Shown here: piece by piece, positions 11,687-22,900 of the stretch | How positions within the stretch are numbered: position 1 is the first letter of the stretch | Layout: each line of letters starts with the position of its first letter | DNA from: Sphagnum compactum | Taxonomy: Eukaryota > Bryophyta > Sphagnopsida > Sphagnales | NCBI GenBank assembly: GCA_965153455.1 | Contig: OZ234500.1 | Span: 18,165,579-18,229,578, forward strand | DNA: 64,000 nt | Reading direction: 5' to 3' | Notes under the pieces: model-generated | Seen by the model: the letters and a program-made list of their open reading frames with translations, nothing else | The model's database searches: none | What the model was told of the DNA's origin: nothing | Made by a program: the position numbers and the translations under genes

Positions 11687-13305
11687 ATGGGGAGGGAGAA
11701 CAATAGTCCCAACTCGCAGACATCGACGAAGAAGGGAGCTTTTTCCACTCTCAAGTCTCTCGGACTCTTGTCGTGCTTGCGACTTGCGTCGTCGTCCAAA
11801 AACGTCGTCGCTGGCACTCTCACCTCCAATGGGTGGGTATTTTTTCCTCGGAGTCTCGCTCTCTCTGTCCCTCTCTCGCACACACACTGCACCGCACTTG
11901 CGTTTCCTCAAATTCCGCAATTTTTGACGTTCCAGGAATGATTTGGAAGAGGAAGAAAAGCCTCGTTTGGTTTTGAATTCATTTCGCAGTGTTGTGAATG
12001 AAGAAAGCTCATGCTGCTCGCTCGTTCGCATGCATTTTGTGTGTATGTGTGCTGACGTTTTCTTTCTGGGTGTGCTGCTTGTTATCCAGGACCAAGCTAA
12101 CAGCAGCAAAAGGTGAGGTGAGAACAGAAGAGGAGAAATCTCGTCATGGAGTAGTGAAGAAGGATCAAGCATGGATGCGAAATGGCAATCTGGATATGGC
12201 AATCTGGAGTGCATTACCAGAGGAGCTTCTTGACCACATTCTGGCCTACTTACCTCTCCCTGCACTCTCCCGTCTTGGTACAGTGTGCAAGAGATGGCAA
12301 TCACTTCTTCATTGCCCTCTGTTCCTTCAAACCCGTGCTGCAGAAACCGGGTCTTCATCTTGGCCTTCTTACGGTCCGGTTCGCTACAATGTCAAGATGT
12401 CAGAACATGGGGAGTTCCATTGGTCAGGCTACTGCAAATCCAGCAACAAATGGCAGAAATTGCCACCTCTTTCTCTCCCTTGTCTGGCAGGGAAGAAAGT
12501 GTGGTCGGGTGTGGGAGGGCTTTTGTGTTTCTACAACCGTGACAACATGGGGAGGCTCATTGTGTGCAACCCAGTGACCAAGAAATGGAGGGAGCTTCCT
12601 CCAATGAACCACAAGTGGCGGTGGCCATGTGTAACACATATGATTGTGGATCAATCCACAAAAGCCTACAAGATCATCATGGCAGGGAATGAAGCTTATC
12701 CTCGAAATAGCAGCACATATCAGTCCCATGGCACTGAGGTGTATGATTCTGTCTTGGATTCATGGCAACTATCAGGTAGTCTTCCTAAAGACCTCTTCCT
12801 TGATACACAGGATGCAGTTCTTCACAATGGGCTTCTTTACTGCACAGCCCAGAGGACATGCGCACAGACTTCAGATGCGCTTTCAGCACATGATGCACTG
12901 ATAGCTTATGATGTGCAGAGTGGTGTGTGGGCTGAAGTCACACCTCAACTCCCTGACAGTAGTGCATACCAAACACCCCTTTTGTGTGGAGGCCAGATGG
13001 TGATGGTGGTAGCGCCTCTGGACAATGATGGTGCTGAAGGCAGATTCTATGTCTTGGACATGACAACAAAGAACTGGAAGCTGTTGACAATCATGCCAAA
13101 GTCACTCCATAAGAAGCTGGGCTTTTGGGGTGTTTGTGTTGCACATGGAAACCAGATTTTTGTTGTTGCGGACACAAGCATGTTAGTGGTGGTGTATGAC
13201 ATGGGTGACGGGACATGGCGGGAGCTTTCTTCGCATCAGGCAGACTCTACATTCCACTTCATAACACCCACAATCTTCTCTCCTGATGTGAATGCCATCC
13301 CCTGA
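11687..13305 (+). CDS. F-box/kelch-type protein (SCF substrate adaptor), two exons
   Basis: The proposed join is 11687-11832 and 12090-13305, giving 453 residues. The first exon ends AATGG|GTGGGT and the second begins after TTATCCAG. The phases match (2 + 1), reading N-G-T-K-L across the junction. The F-box lies at about residues 88-128 (WSALPEELLDHILAYLPLP... then VCKRW), the part that would bind SKP1. The rest is a kelch/galactose-oxidase-like propeller with repeated VCNPVTKKWRELPPM-, VYDSVLDSW- and LDMTTKNWKLL-type blades, which would bind a substrate for ubiquitination. Overall form resembles plant single-F-box/kelch proteins such as At3g61590. The basic, Ser-rich N-terminal 60 residues are not recognised. 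A single-exon version starting at 11998 would put an intron-like pyrimidine tract into a hydrophobic N-terminus, so I prefer the spliced model. The substrate is unknown. Confidence 0.82.
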
Positions 13306-14966
13306 TGGGAGTGGAGAGTTCAAGCAAACATGGACCAACCTGGAGATCCTGTCACCAACTGCCAGGGATCTTGTTACCTTGTAGCCAAGTTCTTCAACAA
13401 TTCCCCCAATCCTGTTTGACCATCAGGTGAGCTACAACACAATTGTGCTGAGAATGTCTTCTGTCCATCGGGAAGATATGGATGACCCGGTCCGAGTTTC
13501 CATCAATTTCAGAGGTGTCCAGTATGGTGATATCATCAAAACAGATGGCTGGCGATGCAGATGGAGTGATGATGCTCTGTTGGCAAGTCATACAGCAGTT
13601 TTTTTGTGACTGTCTTTGTTACGGTCATTCATGTGAGCCACACCTGTTGCTGGTGTTAGGAGCAGTAAGGTGGAAATTCATCTAAAATTCACCCAGTCAA
13701 AATTTTATCTCTTGATCATGCAAGGGATATGCATCCTTCTGTACAACATATTTGTGCTTAGCAATTTGATCCTTTGCCCAAGTTTTGCCTTCACAGCAGT
13801 ACAAAGTCAGACAACTTATTTCTGCAGTAGTAGTGTGAATGGCTTTTTTCCTTCTCAATACCTTAGGATTGCATGAAGTTAGCAGTTTTTTCAAGACCTG
13901 TTGAAGTTTTGATAATACTTAGGGAGATCATCCTGAAGTGGGTTTTGTAATTCTTATGTTCATAATAGAAGAGGAGTATTTGTTTAGATATATATGTATA
14001 TCACAGTGGACATGACAACAATGAGATTAAGATTACAATGACAGTTTTGCTTCTTTGCAATCTTTTTGGATTCTGGCTGCTGTAATGTTGATGACCCAGT
14101 GATCTCTGAGCTATGATCGTCTCTTGAGTGCCAGTAACCAATCTCACGGCACAAAAGTCTTCTTGTCACTTCTAGAAATGTGACAGAAACACATGAGCAT
14201 ATAGAGGTTTGTTTGATTTTTTGGCTTGAAGTTTTGGATTGGTTATTATGATCCATGTTTCTGCACCCATTGTTGGGAGCTGATCTGATCAAGTCAATGG
14301 GGGGAAACTCATGGCACCATCATCAACCAATGCTCTTAGAAGATTGTAAAGGACCTGTAGAACTTTTCTACTGTGTGTAGAGGCTTGACTTATCCTCCTT
14401 TTATATTGGGTCCTTATTCCAATAAAGCCCTCTGGCTGGGGCTTTACCCGACACAAAATGCTATGTTTACACACGGTGAGGACCTTGAACAGGGCTGTTT
14501 TGGGAATTCAGGTCCTACATTTGGGTCCTGCCTTGTGAGGGGGACTCTTGCTCACAAAACAGCCCCTTATCTGTCCTTACATACACTTAATGTTTACTTG
14601 ATGTACCACACTTAAACAAAAATATCCATCAAGTAAAACATTTAAGGGGCAATTTTACACTTGAGTGCTTGCTTTGGCCATGGCTTGTGAAACCTTATAG
14701 TGACCGACCTTTCGGATGAGACTGTGGCAAAGCCCTTGAGCCATGGCCAATGAGCCTTTGTTCTTACTATAACCCTCAATTGGACCAAAGATTAGAGCCT
14801 AGGAAACCATACAATTGTAGGTGTAGTAATTTGAGGGGGGAAGCAACCAAAAGCTCCTTCTACAATCCAAACCTATGATTGCATAATTTCCAGTAGATTC
14901 TTTTTTGTAATCAACTAGTTTATATGGCAATTTTATCACTAGTTTTGTGTTATTTGCTGCATGGAA

Positions 14967-14988
14967 CAGTGATGATGCATCATCACTG
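14967..14988. repeat. 22-bp perfect palindrome
   Basis: The arm CAGTGATGATG is followed directly by its exact reverse complement, with no spacer. The centre is ATGCAT. It may be an extruding hairpin or a dimeric protein site, but the function is unknown. Confidence 0.9.
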
Positions 14989-15837
14989 ATTGGTTCATGA
15001 CAGAATCAGCCTCTAAAGAAGGCTGTTTACAAAAATGGAATGCTTGACACGCCTCATGCATGCCCTTGCCCTATTGTTGGCTTGGCCTGTGCTCAACCCA
15101 ATGTGCACACTTCGATGGGGGGCATGCACATCACTCAACATGCACACCTGGAGCTCACTCTAGGCTCCACACCTGCACCTTAACGTCATATGACAAGTGT
15201 CTTTTAAGGCAAACTTCTGCCACTATTGAGAGAGAAGAGATTATGATTCTGTTGCATGATTCATTCTGGTGCATTTTCTTGGGTTGTGTTTTGTTTGACT
15301 CCCTCCTCCTCTGGATTATGCAACCTTTTTCTACCCATCTTGTGCAGAAGCCTTCCCTTTTTTTTTTCTCTTGTTCCCTTGCTGGGTGCTTTTCCTTCAT
15401 TTCTTTTGAAACCTGAAATTGTAAGGTAAAAGCACCCAAAACTGTCAGTGTACCTTAAACCAAGAAATTTTAAATGGTCTCCCATCACCACTTGGTATAA
15501 GGGTAGAAGAGCAAAAACTTCTATTGTGATTATGTAATGTGAGCTGATAGGGCTCTCAATTCACTGATGATGTTAAAGAATCCTCTGTGTTGTGAGGAGG
15601 CATCGACATCTTATTTAAGAATGCAAATGCTTTGCATATTGCTGGATAAGAAGAATTCAAAGAATTCTTGTGTAAGAAGTGTCAGGGGGATTTACCACAA
15701 TGTGAGAAAGTTCTTGAAACTATAGAACCATTTGTATGTAGCTGTCTAATCTTTTCTAACTTCCAGATTAGCTAGAGCCTCCTTGTAAGGAGGAACCTTC
15801 ACAATTGAAATTGAAAGAAACTTGAACTCAACAGGTT

Positions 15838-15864
15838 CAACCCTAAACCCTAAACCCTACCCTG
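15838..15864. repeat. Short CCCTAAA (telomere-like) repeat
   Basis: About three CCCTAAA-type units are followed by CCCTACCCTG. Similar one- to three-unit tracts occur near 19770-19810, 19870-19885, 44440 and 44940. They are too short to be interstitial telomeres. Such telo-box words are common near plant transcription starts. Confidence 0.7.
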
Positions 15865-16297
15865 TTCCAGTTATTTCAAAAACCTCAAAAAGACCGCATG
15901 GCTTTCATGAAAGAACCGGTAATAACCATCCAGTGGTTATAAAAGATGGACCCTATTTTTTTTTCCTTTTGCTTTTTTCTTTGGGAACAAACCGCAGCAA
16001 GCGAACTCTAAGAACCGGAATGATAACCGTCGGGTGTCTGACCCCCCCATTTTCTGAGAACCGCCCAACACAGGTCTGGGCTGTTGTTTCTGACTGCAGT
16101 TAGTTCACTGGGTCATTGGACCTCATCCTGCTTCCAGAGTTGTTGCACACACAGAGGTTCAGATGGTGGTCTTGTAGCCAGGACATGACTCGAAGATGGG
16201 CTGCTGCTACCTAGACTCAAAAGCTCATGGAGATCTTGCTTGAATCCTGCAACACCTTGTTCTGTTTATGGATCAAGCATCACATCAAAAACCACTA

Positions 16298-16535
16298 GAC
16301 TATCAAGATTCCTGCCTCAGAGATTCGACTTGCCCCCCACCCAGCTCAAGAAATTCCACTACAAACAATTTACTGTGTCAAGATTCTGGCCTCAGAGAGT
16401 CTTACGAAATAATTCTACTACAAAAAAATCTCTGTCAAGATTCTTGCCTCAGAGAGTCGACTTTCCCCCAGCTCAAGAGATTCTACTGCAAAAGAACTGT
16501 GTCAAGATTCTTGCCTCAGCTCAAGAAATTGAAGA
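16298..16535. repeat. Tandem repeat of 56-80 bp units (four copies)
   Basis: Each unit begins TCAAGATTCxxGCCTCAG (near 16299, 16378, 16435 and 16501). It continues with GAGAGTCGACTTxCCCCC, then AAGAxATTCTACT and a short A-rich tail. The second and fourth copies carry internal deletions. The frames open through the array are a by-product of the repeats, not evidence of coding. Confidence 0.7.
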
Positions 16536-16956
16536 AGAATAATTTAGTTTGGATTTCAGCACCACACTGATCAGTCGGTTAGTCTGTTTGCAGGAAAACT
16601 CGCTTAGAAGCAATAAACTTTGCTGCAAATCAGATGCTCATCTTCCATGATCTCATCAGAAATATGCATTGTAGCAAGAGGTACTACTCTCGGTGGAGTC
16701 TCAAATTATAATGCGTTCTCTGTAATCCGTCAAGCTGATTTTGTTTGTGTTTAGAGCTACTAAGTTCTTTCGATCTGGGTTTAAGCTTTTTGTTCCCATC
16801 CGGTGCTAAATTTCCTCCCAAAGAGACAAAAAAGAACTACACACCCGGGCACTGTCACACTGGACCCACTTCGAGGATTTGATCAGTGCCACAGTACTGA
16901 CAGATTTGCTCCAGCGATTGCAGCAACGAGCCTTTGTTTGATTTGTACACGTAAGG

Positions 16957-16963
16957 TATAAAT
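16957..16963 (+). promoter_or_regulatory. Possible TATA box of the ASR-like gene
   Basis: TATAAAT lies about 370 bp before the start codon at 17330 and would give a leader of about 340 nt. The leader includes a purine-rich GAGAGACGCAGAGACAC-type microsatellite at about 17237-17300. The assignment rests on position and consensus only. Confidence 0.35.
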
Positions 16964-17329
16964 TTACTCGCTGCTGCGGATCTCATCTTTTGTGCACACG
17001 CGTCCCCCGCTTGAACCCTCCCGCTCTGAAAGCAGCTTCCTAGTATCTCATGCACAAAAGCCGTCGCGCCCCGCTCGATGTGTCATCATTCATACCACTT
17101 CCTCAGCTGTGTAGTGCCTTGTTATCTCGTCAAGATCTCGATCTTTTCTGTGCTCGCACAAGCGTGTGCAATTCCCCTTTCATTCCAGTTGCACTGCAGA
17201 GATTTTGCTTCCAAGTAATTGTGTGTGGAACCAGTCAGAGAGAGACGCAGAGACACAAAGACACAGAGAGAGACAGAGACGCACACGCACACATACATAG
17301 TTTCGTGAGTTCAGGAAGTTGCAGCGATC

Positions 17330-18062
17330 ATGTTCGGCAACAGAAGACCCGAGTACGAGGAGGAGGTTCCCGTGTACCCATCGGAGGGATATGGGCCAGC
17401 AGGAGAAGGCGTTTACGGGGAGGATCGTCGTGGTGGTCCTTACGAGCGTCAAGAGTACGTGCCCGGTGAAGGCCGTCGCGAACAGCTCTACGAGCAGCGC
17501 GAGCGGCGAGACGAAGAGTACGGGCAGCCAGTGGGCTACGGAGGAGGAGGAGGCGAGTATGGACGCGAGCCGGGCAGCTACGGCGGCGGATATGGTGTGC
17601 CGCCTCCAAGAGGAGGGGAGTATGCTGATGAAGGAGTCTCGGATCTGGGTATGGGTGCCAGAGATTCTAGCATTTCCGATGGACGTGGTTACGAAGCTGC
17701 AGAATATGGAGCTCGTCCTGCTGTGGGTGCCTATTACGGAGGCCAGGACGACGTGAGCGACAACTCCGCTACAATCAATCCTGTTGCAGATTTGTTGTTC
17801 TTGTTGTTGTCTTATGTTTTCTGCGCTAATTCGTGCTCCAACTATCTTGATGGCTAGCCTGTGGGTGGGAGACGTTGTGCAGGCTGAAATCCAGCGATTG
17901 GAGCAGGAAGTAACGAAAGAGAAGAGGCGTGAGAGAGAAGCAGAGGCGGCAGCAGCTGCAGGCGTTGGATTCGGTCTTTATGAGCATCACGAGAGGAAAG
18001 AGGATGAAGAACAGACAGGCTATGGTGGCGAGAAGAAACACCACGGCTTCTTTGGCTTGTAG
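17330..18062 (+). CDS. Disordered Gly/Tyr/Glu-rich protein with ASR-like His tail, two exons
   Basis: The proposed join is 17330-17752 and 17883-18062, giving 200 residues. The donor is GACGAC|GTGAGC, the acceptor GTTGTGCAG|GCT, both in phase 0 around a 130-bp intron. Residues 1-141 have low complexity and no hydrophobic core: many Gly, Tyr, Arg and Glu (YGGGGGEYGREPGSYGGGYG), with acidic-aromatic EEY/EGYG words. Residues 142-200 start with a short charged coiled coil (AEIQRLEQEVTKEKRRERE), then an Ala run, GFGLYEHHERKEDEE, and a final KKHHGFFGL. The latter two words resemble the end of abscisic-acid/stress/ripening (ASR) proteins (GFAFHEHHxKK...), which bind zinc and DNA and act in desiccation stress. 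The resemblance is short, so a stress or LEA-like role is inference. Without splicing the frame would run into a hydrophobic stretch inside the intron. Confidence 0.75.
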
Positions 18063-18599
18063 ATCATGAAAAAGAGGTACTTTCCAACTTCGTGATTTCT
18101 CAGCAAGAATTGCATCTCTGTGACAAGACAACCAGCAATCTTCATTTCATCGTTTCTTCTCAAAACACTTGCCAAAAAAAAAGGTTCTGAATCGGATTGG
18201 AAAACAAAATCTTTCATCACCACTACTGTGGTGGCACTGTGCAGGCTACCAAACAACCCGTCTCTCGATCGACAAGCTCAAGCAATCTGTCGACCAGTTG
18301 GGTTGTAGTGTAAGAGAAATCAATGCAATTGCAACTCCACAGTTGTACAGTTTTACTTAAGAAAAACTATACAGAAGATCTAAGTATTTTGTGTTTGTGG
18401 ACAAAATGTCAAAGCTCATGATCATCAAGTGTAGAATTGTGATTTGGTTGAGATGAGACCTGTACCGCATGTTGATTTTCATCAGGCATAATTTTCAGCT
18501 ATGCGTTCTTCCTCTTGCTGCATTGCAGTTCACTGAAGTGAATACGATAACAATTATCCTCTACTCTTTCTTAGACACCGGAGCAAACTTAGACTGCAG

Positions 18600-19065
18600 A
18601 TTTGAATCGAACTCTTTCTGTGATCTCGCAGCACAGAATACTGATCCAAATCCTAGTAACTCTTTCTGAGACACAGCAAACTTGAATCCCTATAATTAAT
18701 TTGAAACCTACTTTTTGAGACATAGCAAAAAAATTGGAGATCCACATCCTACTCTTTCTGAAACACAGTGGCAAAGAATCGCAATCCAAATCCTACTCTT
18801 TCTGAAACACAGTGGAAAGGAATATCAATGCAAATCCTACTCTTTCTGAAACACAGTGGCAAAGAATCGCAATCCAAATCCTACTCTTTCTGAAACACAG
18901 TGGAAAGGAATCTCAATGCAAATCCTACTGTTTCTGAAACACAGTGGCAAAGAATGCCATCCAAATCCTACTCTTTCTGAAACACAGTGGCAAAGAATGC
19001 CATCCAAATCCTACTCTCTCTGAAACACAGTCACAGAGAATTATGATTGGCATCCTACTCGGAGA
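18600..19065. repeat. 44-bp satellite-like array with 88-bp alternation
   Basis: At least seven units contain CTACTCTTTCTGAAACACAG, with starts near 18751, 18795, 18839, 18883, 18927, 18970 and 19013. Spacing is 44 bp for four intervals, then 43 bp. Diverged units extend left to about 18600. Two forms alternate: one continues GTGGCAAAGAATCGCAATCC, the other GTGGAAAGGAATxTCAATGC. This gives an 88-bp higher-order unit over the central part. Confidence 0.9.
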
Positions 19066-19792
19066 TATAGCAAACTTGAATCTCTCATTAAAAACTAAAG
19101 ATGTCCACTGAAATGTTATGAATATGAAGTTTTCTTTTGTTAAGCTGCAAGCAAAATCCACACAAAAATGAATCTCTAAAATTAGAGCCTTTAAAGCATT
19201 ATTCCAAGCTCTTCATGAATGCAAAAAATTGTACAGCGAATTCTGCGGAGGTTAACCAGTTGTATTTTACTTAAAGTCATCAAGCTTGTGAGAGAATGAA
19301 TCGGACAAGTTCTCTCCACTTTGCAATCTCATTTTCTTAGAAAGTAAGGAGTCTGTGTGAGTCTAAGAGAAAACACTTCCACAAAATCCTAAGTTGCATT
19401 GCCACTTCAAGAATCAAGATTCTTCAAGATTACAAGGTATGTCAAAACCTGAATCCAATCATTGAAAATATGTATCCATGCTGACTACCTATTTAGTAGT
19501 GCCTACTTGAGATAGAGTGCATTTCTATGCGAACTCACCCAGTTTTAGTGAGCCTTTCCCCAAAATTATTGGGGGGTTTTTCTGAGCGAACAACTATCAT
19601 TTCCAAGTGGTGCCTAGTCCATTCCTCTCATGGCTGCCTGATCACCACCCTCTGAAATAACAAATCTCCAATCAGCAGACAAGTGTTGGTGAAAAGCAAA
19701 GAGAAACCTTCAAAGTTCTCAGGTAGGCAGTTAGTCTTTCAAAAGAACAGACAGGCAGTTAGTTCACAGCCCTAAACCTTAAATCATAAACC

Positions 19793-19935
19793 TTAAACCC
19801 TAAACCCTTGAACTATAGGGTAAGGAACAGCTTTGAAGCTCTTACTGGATTTGAGGCCCAGCTCTAAATTTTAAACCCTAAACCTTTGAACTATAGGGTA
19901 AGGAATAGCTTTGAGGCTCTTACTGGATTTGAGAG
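19793..19935. repeat. 78-bp tandem duplication
   Basis: AAACCxTTGAACTATAGGGT and CTCTTACTGGATTTGAG occur twice, 78 bp apart (19801 and 19879). Both copies begin in a CCCTAAA-type tract. The copies differ at only a few positions. Confidence 0.85.
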
Positions 19936-19939
19936 CTTT

Positions 19940-22900
19940 TGGTGGACAAATCCTTTAGAGGCCTTCAGCTCTTCAATGACCAACATCTTCATTCCCTGAA
20001 TGAATTACAAGTGTTGGTTTAATTTTCGAAACGATGAATTTGGAATTGTAGATCGAATGCCATTGTGATTGTTGTTTGAATTTTTGAAAGGACAAATTTA
20101 GAGCTAGAAATCAAAGAGTTTCGTGGGGATGCAAGCTTGAATGCCTTCTCAACTCTCTATTCTCAACAATCAAATTGAATCTTGCAAAAAAGTAGGGTAG
20201 TGTTTTCTTTAGTTGTTGGAAATGTGTGTATGCACATTTGTTCTTTTTCAATTTTATCCCACCTTCAATTTTTTCTTTCAGTTTTTTTCTAACATAATGT
20301 GCTTGAAATCATTAAGGAAGCTTCCTTTTGAAGTTCATTGTAAGCTCATGGTTCATAGTTCATAAGTGCATATGAGTGCTTGAGGGTCTAGGGTTACTTT
20401 TGTCTTGAGTCTTAAGGTGACTTTTTTTATATCAAAGTGCTATAAAAATTTTAATCCTTAAGTTGTAGTTAGTCTAGTCACAATTCAAATTTTAAGTTTG
20501 CTTGTGCTTGTAATCAACAAAAAATTCTCGAAACCCAAATCCCAGCTTATGATTTAGAGTTCATTTGTGTCCTTTCTTTTTTCAATTCTTTCAACATTAG
20601 GACAACTTGCTTCTGAAATTCATCATAAGTTCATGTTTTTTCTTTTCTCTCGCTGGGGACTGTAAATGCTAAATGGAAAAAGGACAAAATAAATGTAAAG
20701 TTCAATGAACTTCTCAAACATTGTTTGTCTCCCTTTCTTTCCCTCCTCATTGTTTTGTGTTAGCTTAAATTTTTTATTGGCTTTTTGTGCAATGAATTTG
20801 TTTACTTTTTTGAGTGACAAGAAGATTGCAAATGCATATGATAGTATTGTTCTCCTTTGGAAATAAGGTGAAAATTTTATTTCTTATTTCAACCAAATTG
20901 TGTACTAGAAAAGTTGGAATTAGGTTTGGGAAGAAAGACGGACATACTTGGAATTCATGCCATTCGTGTAGAATCCGAAACACCATACAATACAATTTGT
21001 TGAATTTTTGGAAAACTAAACACAACATTCATGTTGAGTCTTCAACTTCATAGTGTAATTTCTTTAAGATTATTATTGAATTCTAAACCTCTTCTATTCT
21101 AATTTGTGAAGATTTTGGAAAAAATACTTTCAGATTTAGCTTCTTTACATTGCTATGGATTACAAAATGCTCAAATTGGTGATCAGACTTTGTTGTTGTC
21201 ACCTTCAATTAGGAAACAAATGAACACAATTGCTTTTGATTGATTTACATATTGTTGCATTAACCAAGGAGAGTGATTCCTTAGAGAGTTGCAAACAAAC
21301 ATGCTTCAATTTTTTGATTTTGTGTTTGCATTTTGTGTTTTGTTTGAAAGGTCCACCAAAAGTGTTACATGAAGAGGAGACAAAATCCTAATTGGACTCA
21401 TTGAAGATGATGAACATGTGGTATGTTGGAGTGTCTTGTTCTTTTAAAACTACTTTTGTTGAATATTTTTTAAAAACTAGTAACATGCATCAAAAACAAT
21501 GTGCTTAAGTAGCTAAGGGCCTTATTATTGTGATGCCTCTAATTTCCTAAAATTCTACTTTGATGTGCATCTTTTTATATTTAATAAAAATGTAAGCAAG
21601 CAAGTTTAACTAAATCACCTAACATGCATTTGTGATAAATGATCAAGGACCATATAAATATTTTCAAACATTGTGTTTTGTGGCAACCAAGTTCAAGTTT
21701 TTAAAGTTATACTCATCTCTAATGCCTGTATCCTAAGATTTGCAATATAAAAAATGTGCAAAAGAATTGTAACATTGTCAAATAATTTGGGTTTCATTGC
21801 AATGACTATAAATGTTTCAATGCATGTTATAATTTGTTAATAAGGACTTGGATTTCAATAATTATTGACTTGAGGATGTAAATGGGCTAATTTTTTTTAA
21901 TGCAAGATTTGTAAAATATTAAGAGTTATAGACTTTTAAAGTTGAAATAATGGATTATAAACATGTCATTAATTTACAAAATGGTCCAACAATTTGTATT
22001 ATGCATATTGTAGGACAATGGATCAATAAAAACAAGTTTGAAGAGACTTGCATCATGGCAATTGCAAAAAAATGTCTATGGAATAGTTTTTAAAAAATTC
22101 ATCTCAAGCTTGAAATCCAATTTTAAAGTTGAATAGTGGAATTGCATTGAAAAAATGATTTTGCCAATGGAAGGGATGTCCATCTATTCAAAAGTGGCAA
22201 TAGCTACTGTATAAAAATGGCATACAATGGCATGCATATTATTGAAGGATTTTTATTTTCCAACCAAATTGTTTTGTAGATTAATTTTAAGTCATGATGT
22301 CACAAGGAGGGTATTATGGTCAAGTATATGTTATGAAGACCATGTACATTTCCTCCAAATAAAGACAATGTCATAGGTATGAAAGTTGCACAATTAAATA
22401 CATTTTCAAGGTACACAAAAAAATGTGACAAACTATGACAAAAACAAGTTTAAATCTAAATTCAAATATATAATATTAAAAAATTAAAGAAAATAACATG
22501 AAATTTTATTTTGATAACATATGAAAACATAAGTTCATAAAATGAAGTTAACAAAACTATGGTGCAAAATCATATTTGAATTAATGTTAAATAAACTAAA
22601 GGTAATGCGGTTCTTACTCTTGTTTTATATATTTTTGAAGACCTATTTTAAGGAAGCTTCCATGAAAACCTTTTTAAACTACAAATTAACTACATGTTAT
22701 AAATGAAAAATGAATAGTGATAGATGAAATTCATCTATGTGAATGCATTTCATCTTTTGAAATATATATATAATCAATAAAAAGGATGAAATTCATCCAT
22801 TATTATGTTGATGATCGTGATGTTGGCTAATGTTGGTGTCTATGACAAACAACTCCTTTATCAAAAGTTTCTTATGCTTACAAAGGGAGCTTTTGCAACA

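Larger units (their letters stand above)
13306..17329. other. Non-coding stretch between the F-box and ASR-like genes
   Basis: The first few hundred bases are probably the F-box 3' UTR. No further gene is recognised. It holds an inverted repeat at 14489-14571 (GGGCTGTTTTG mirrored by CAAAACAGCCC), mirrored GGCCATGGCT/AGCCATGGCC words near 14678 and 14740, a perfect palindrome (14967-14988), CCCTAAA repeats near 15840, and a tandem repeat at 16298-16535. The part after about 16900 is probably promoter and leader of the gene starting at 17330. Confidence 0.6.

Noticed and set aside
11498-12358. Open 286-codon frame on the minus strand over the F-box 5' region
   Set aside because: It is antisense to the F-box gene and its promoter, contains no domain, and its composition follows from the GC-rich sense strand.
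15838-15864. Interstitial telomere
   Set aside because: Only about three CCCTAAA units are present. This is too short to be more than a telo-box-like motif.
16240-16570. Two overlapping 100-codon frames in the 16.3-kb tandem repeat
   Set aside because: Both are repetitive translations of non-coding units with differing lengths.
18640-19060. CRISPR-like regular repeats
   Set aside because: These are contiguous tandem repeats in plant DNA without unique spacers; the same applies to the arrays at 31963-32366 and 49675-50175.
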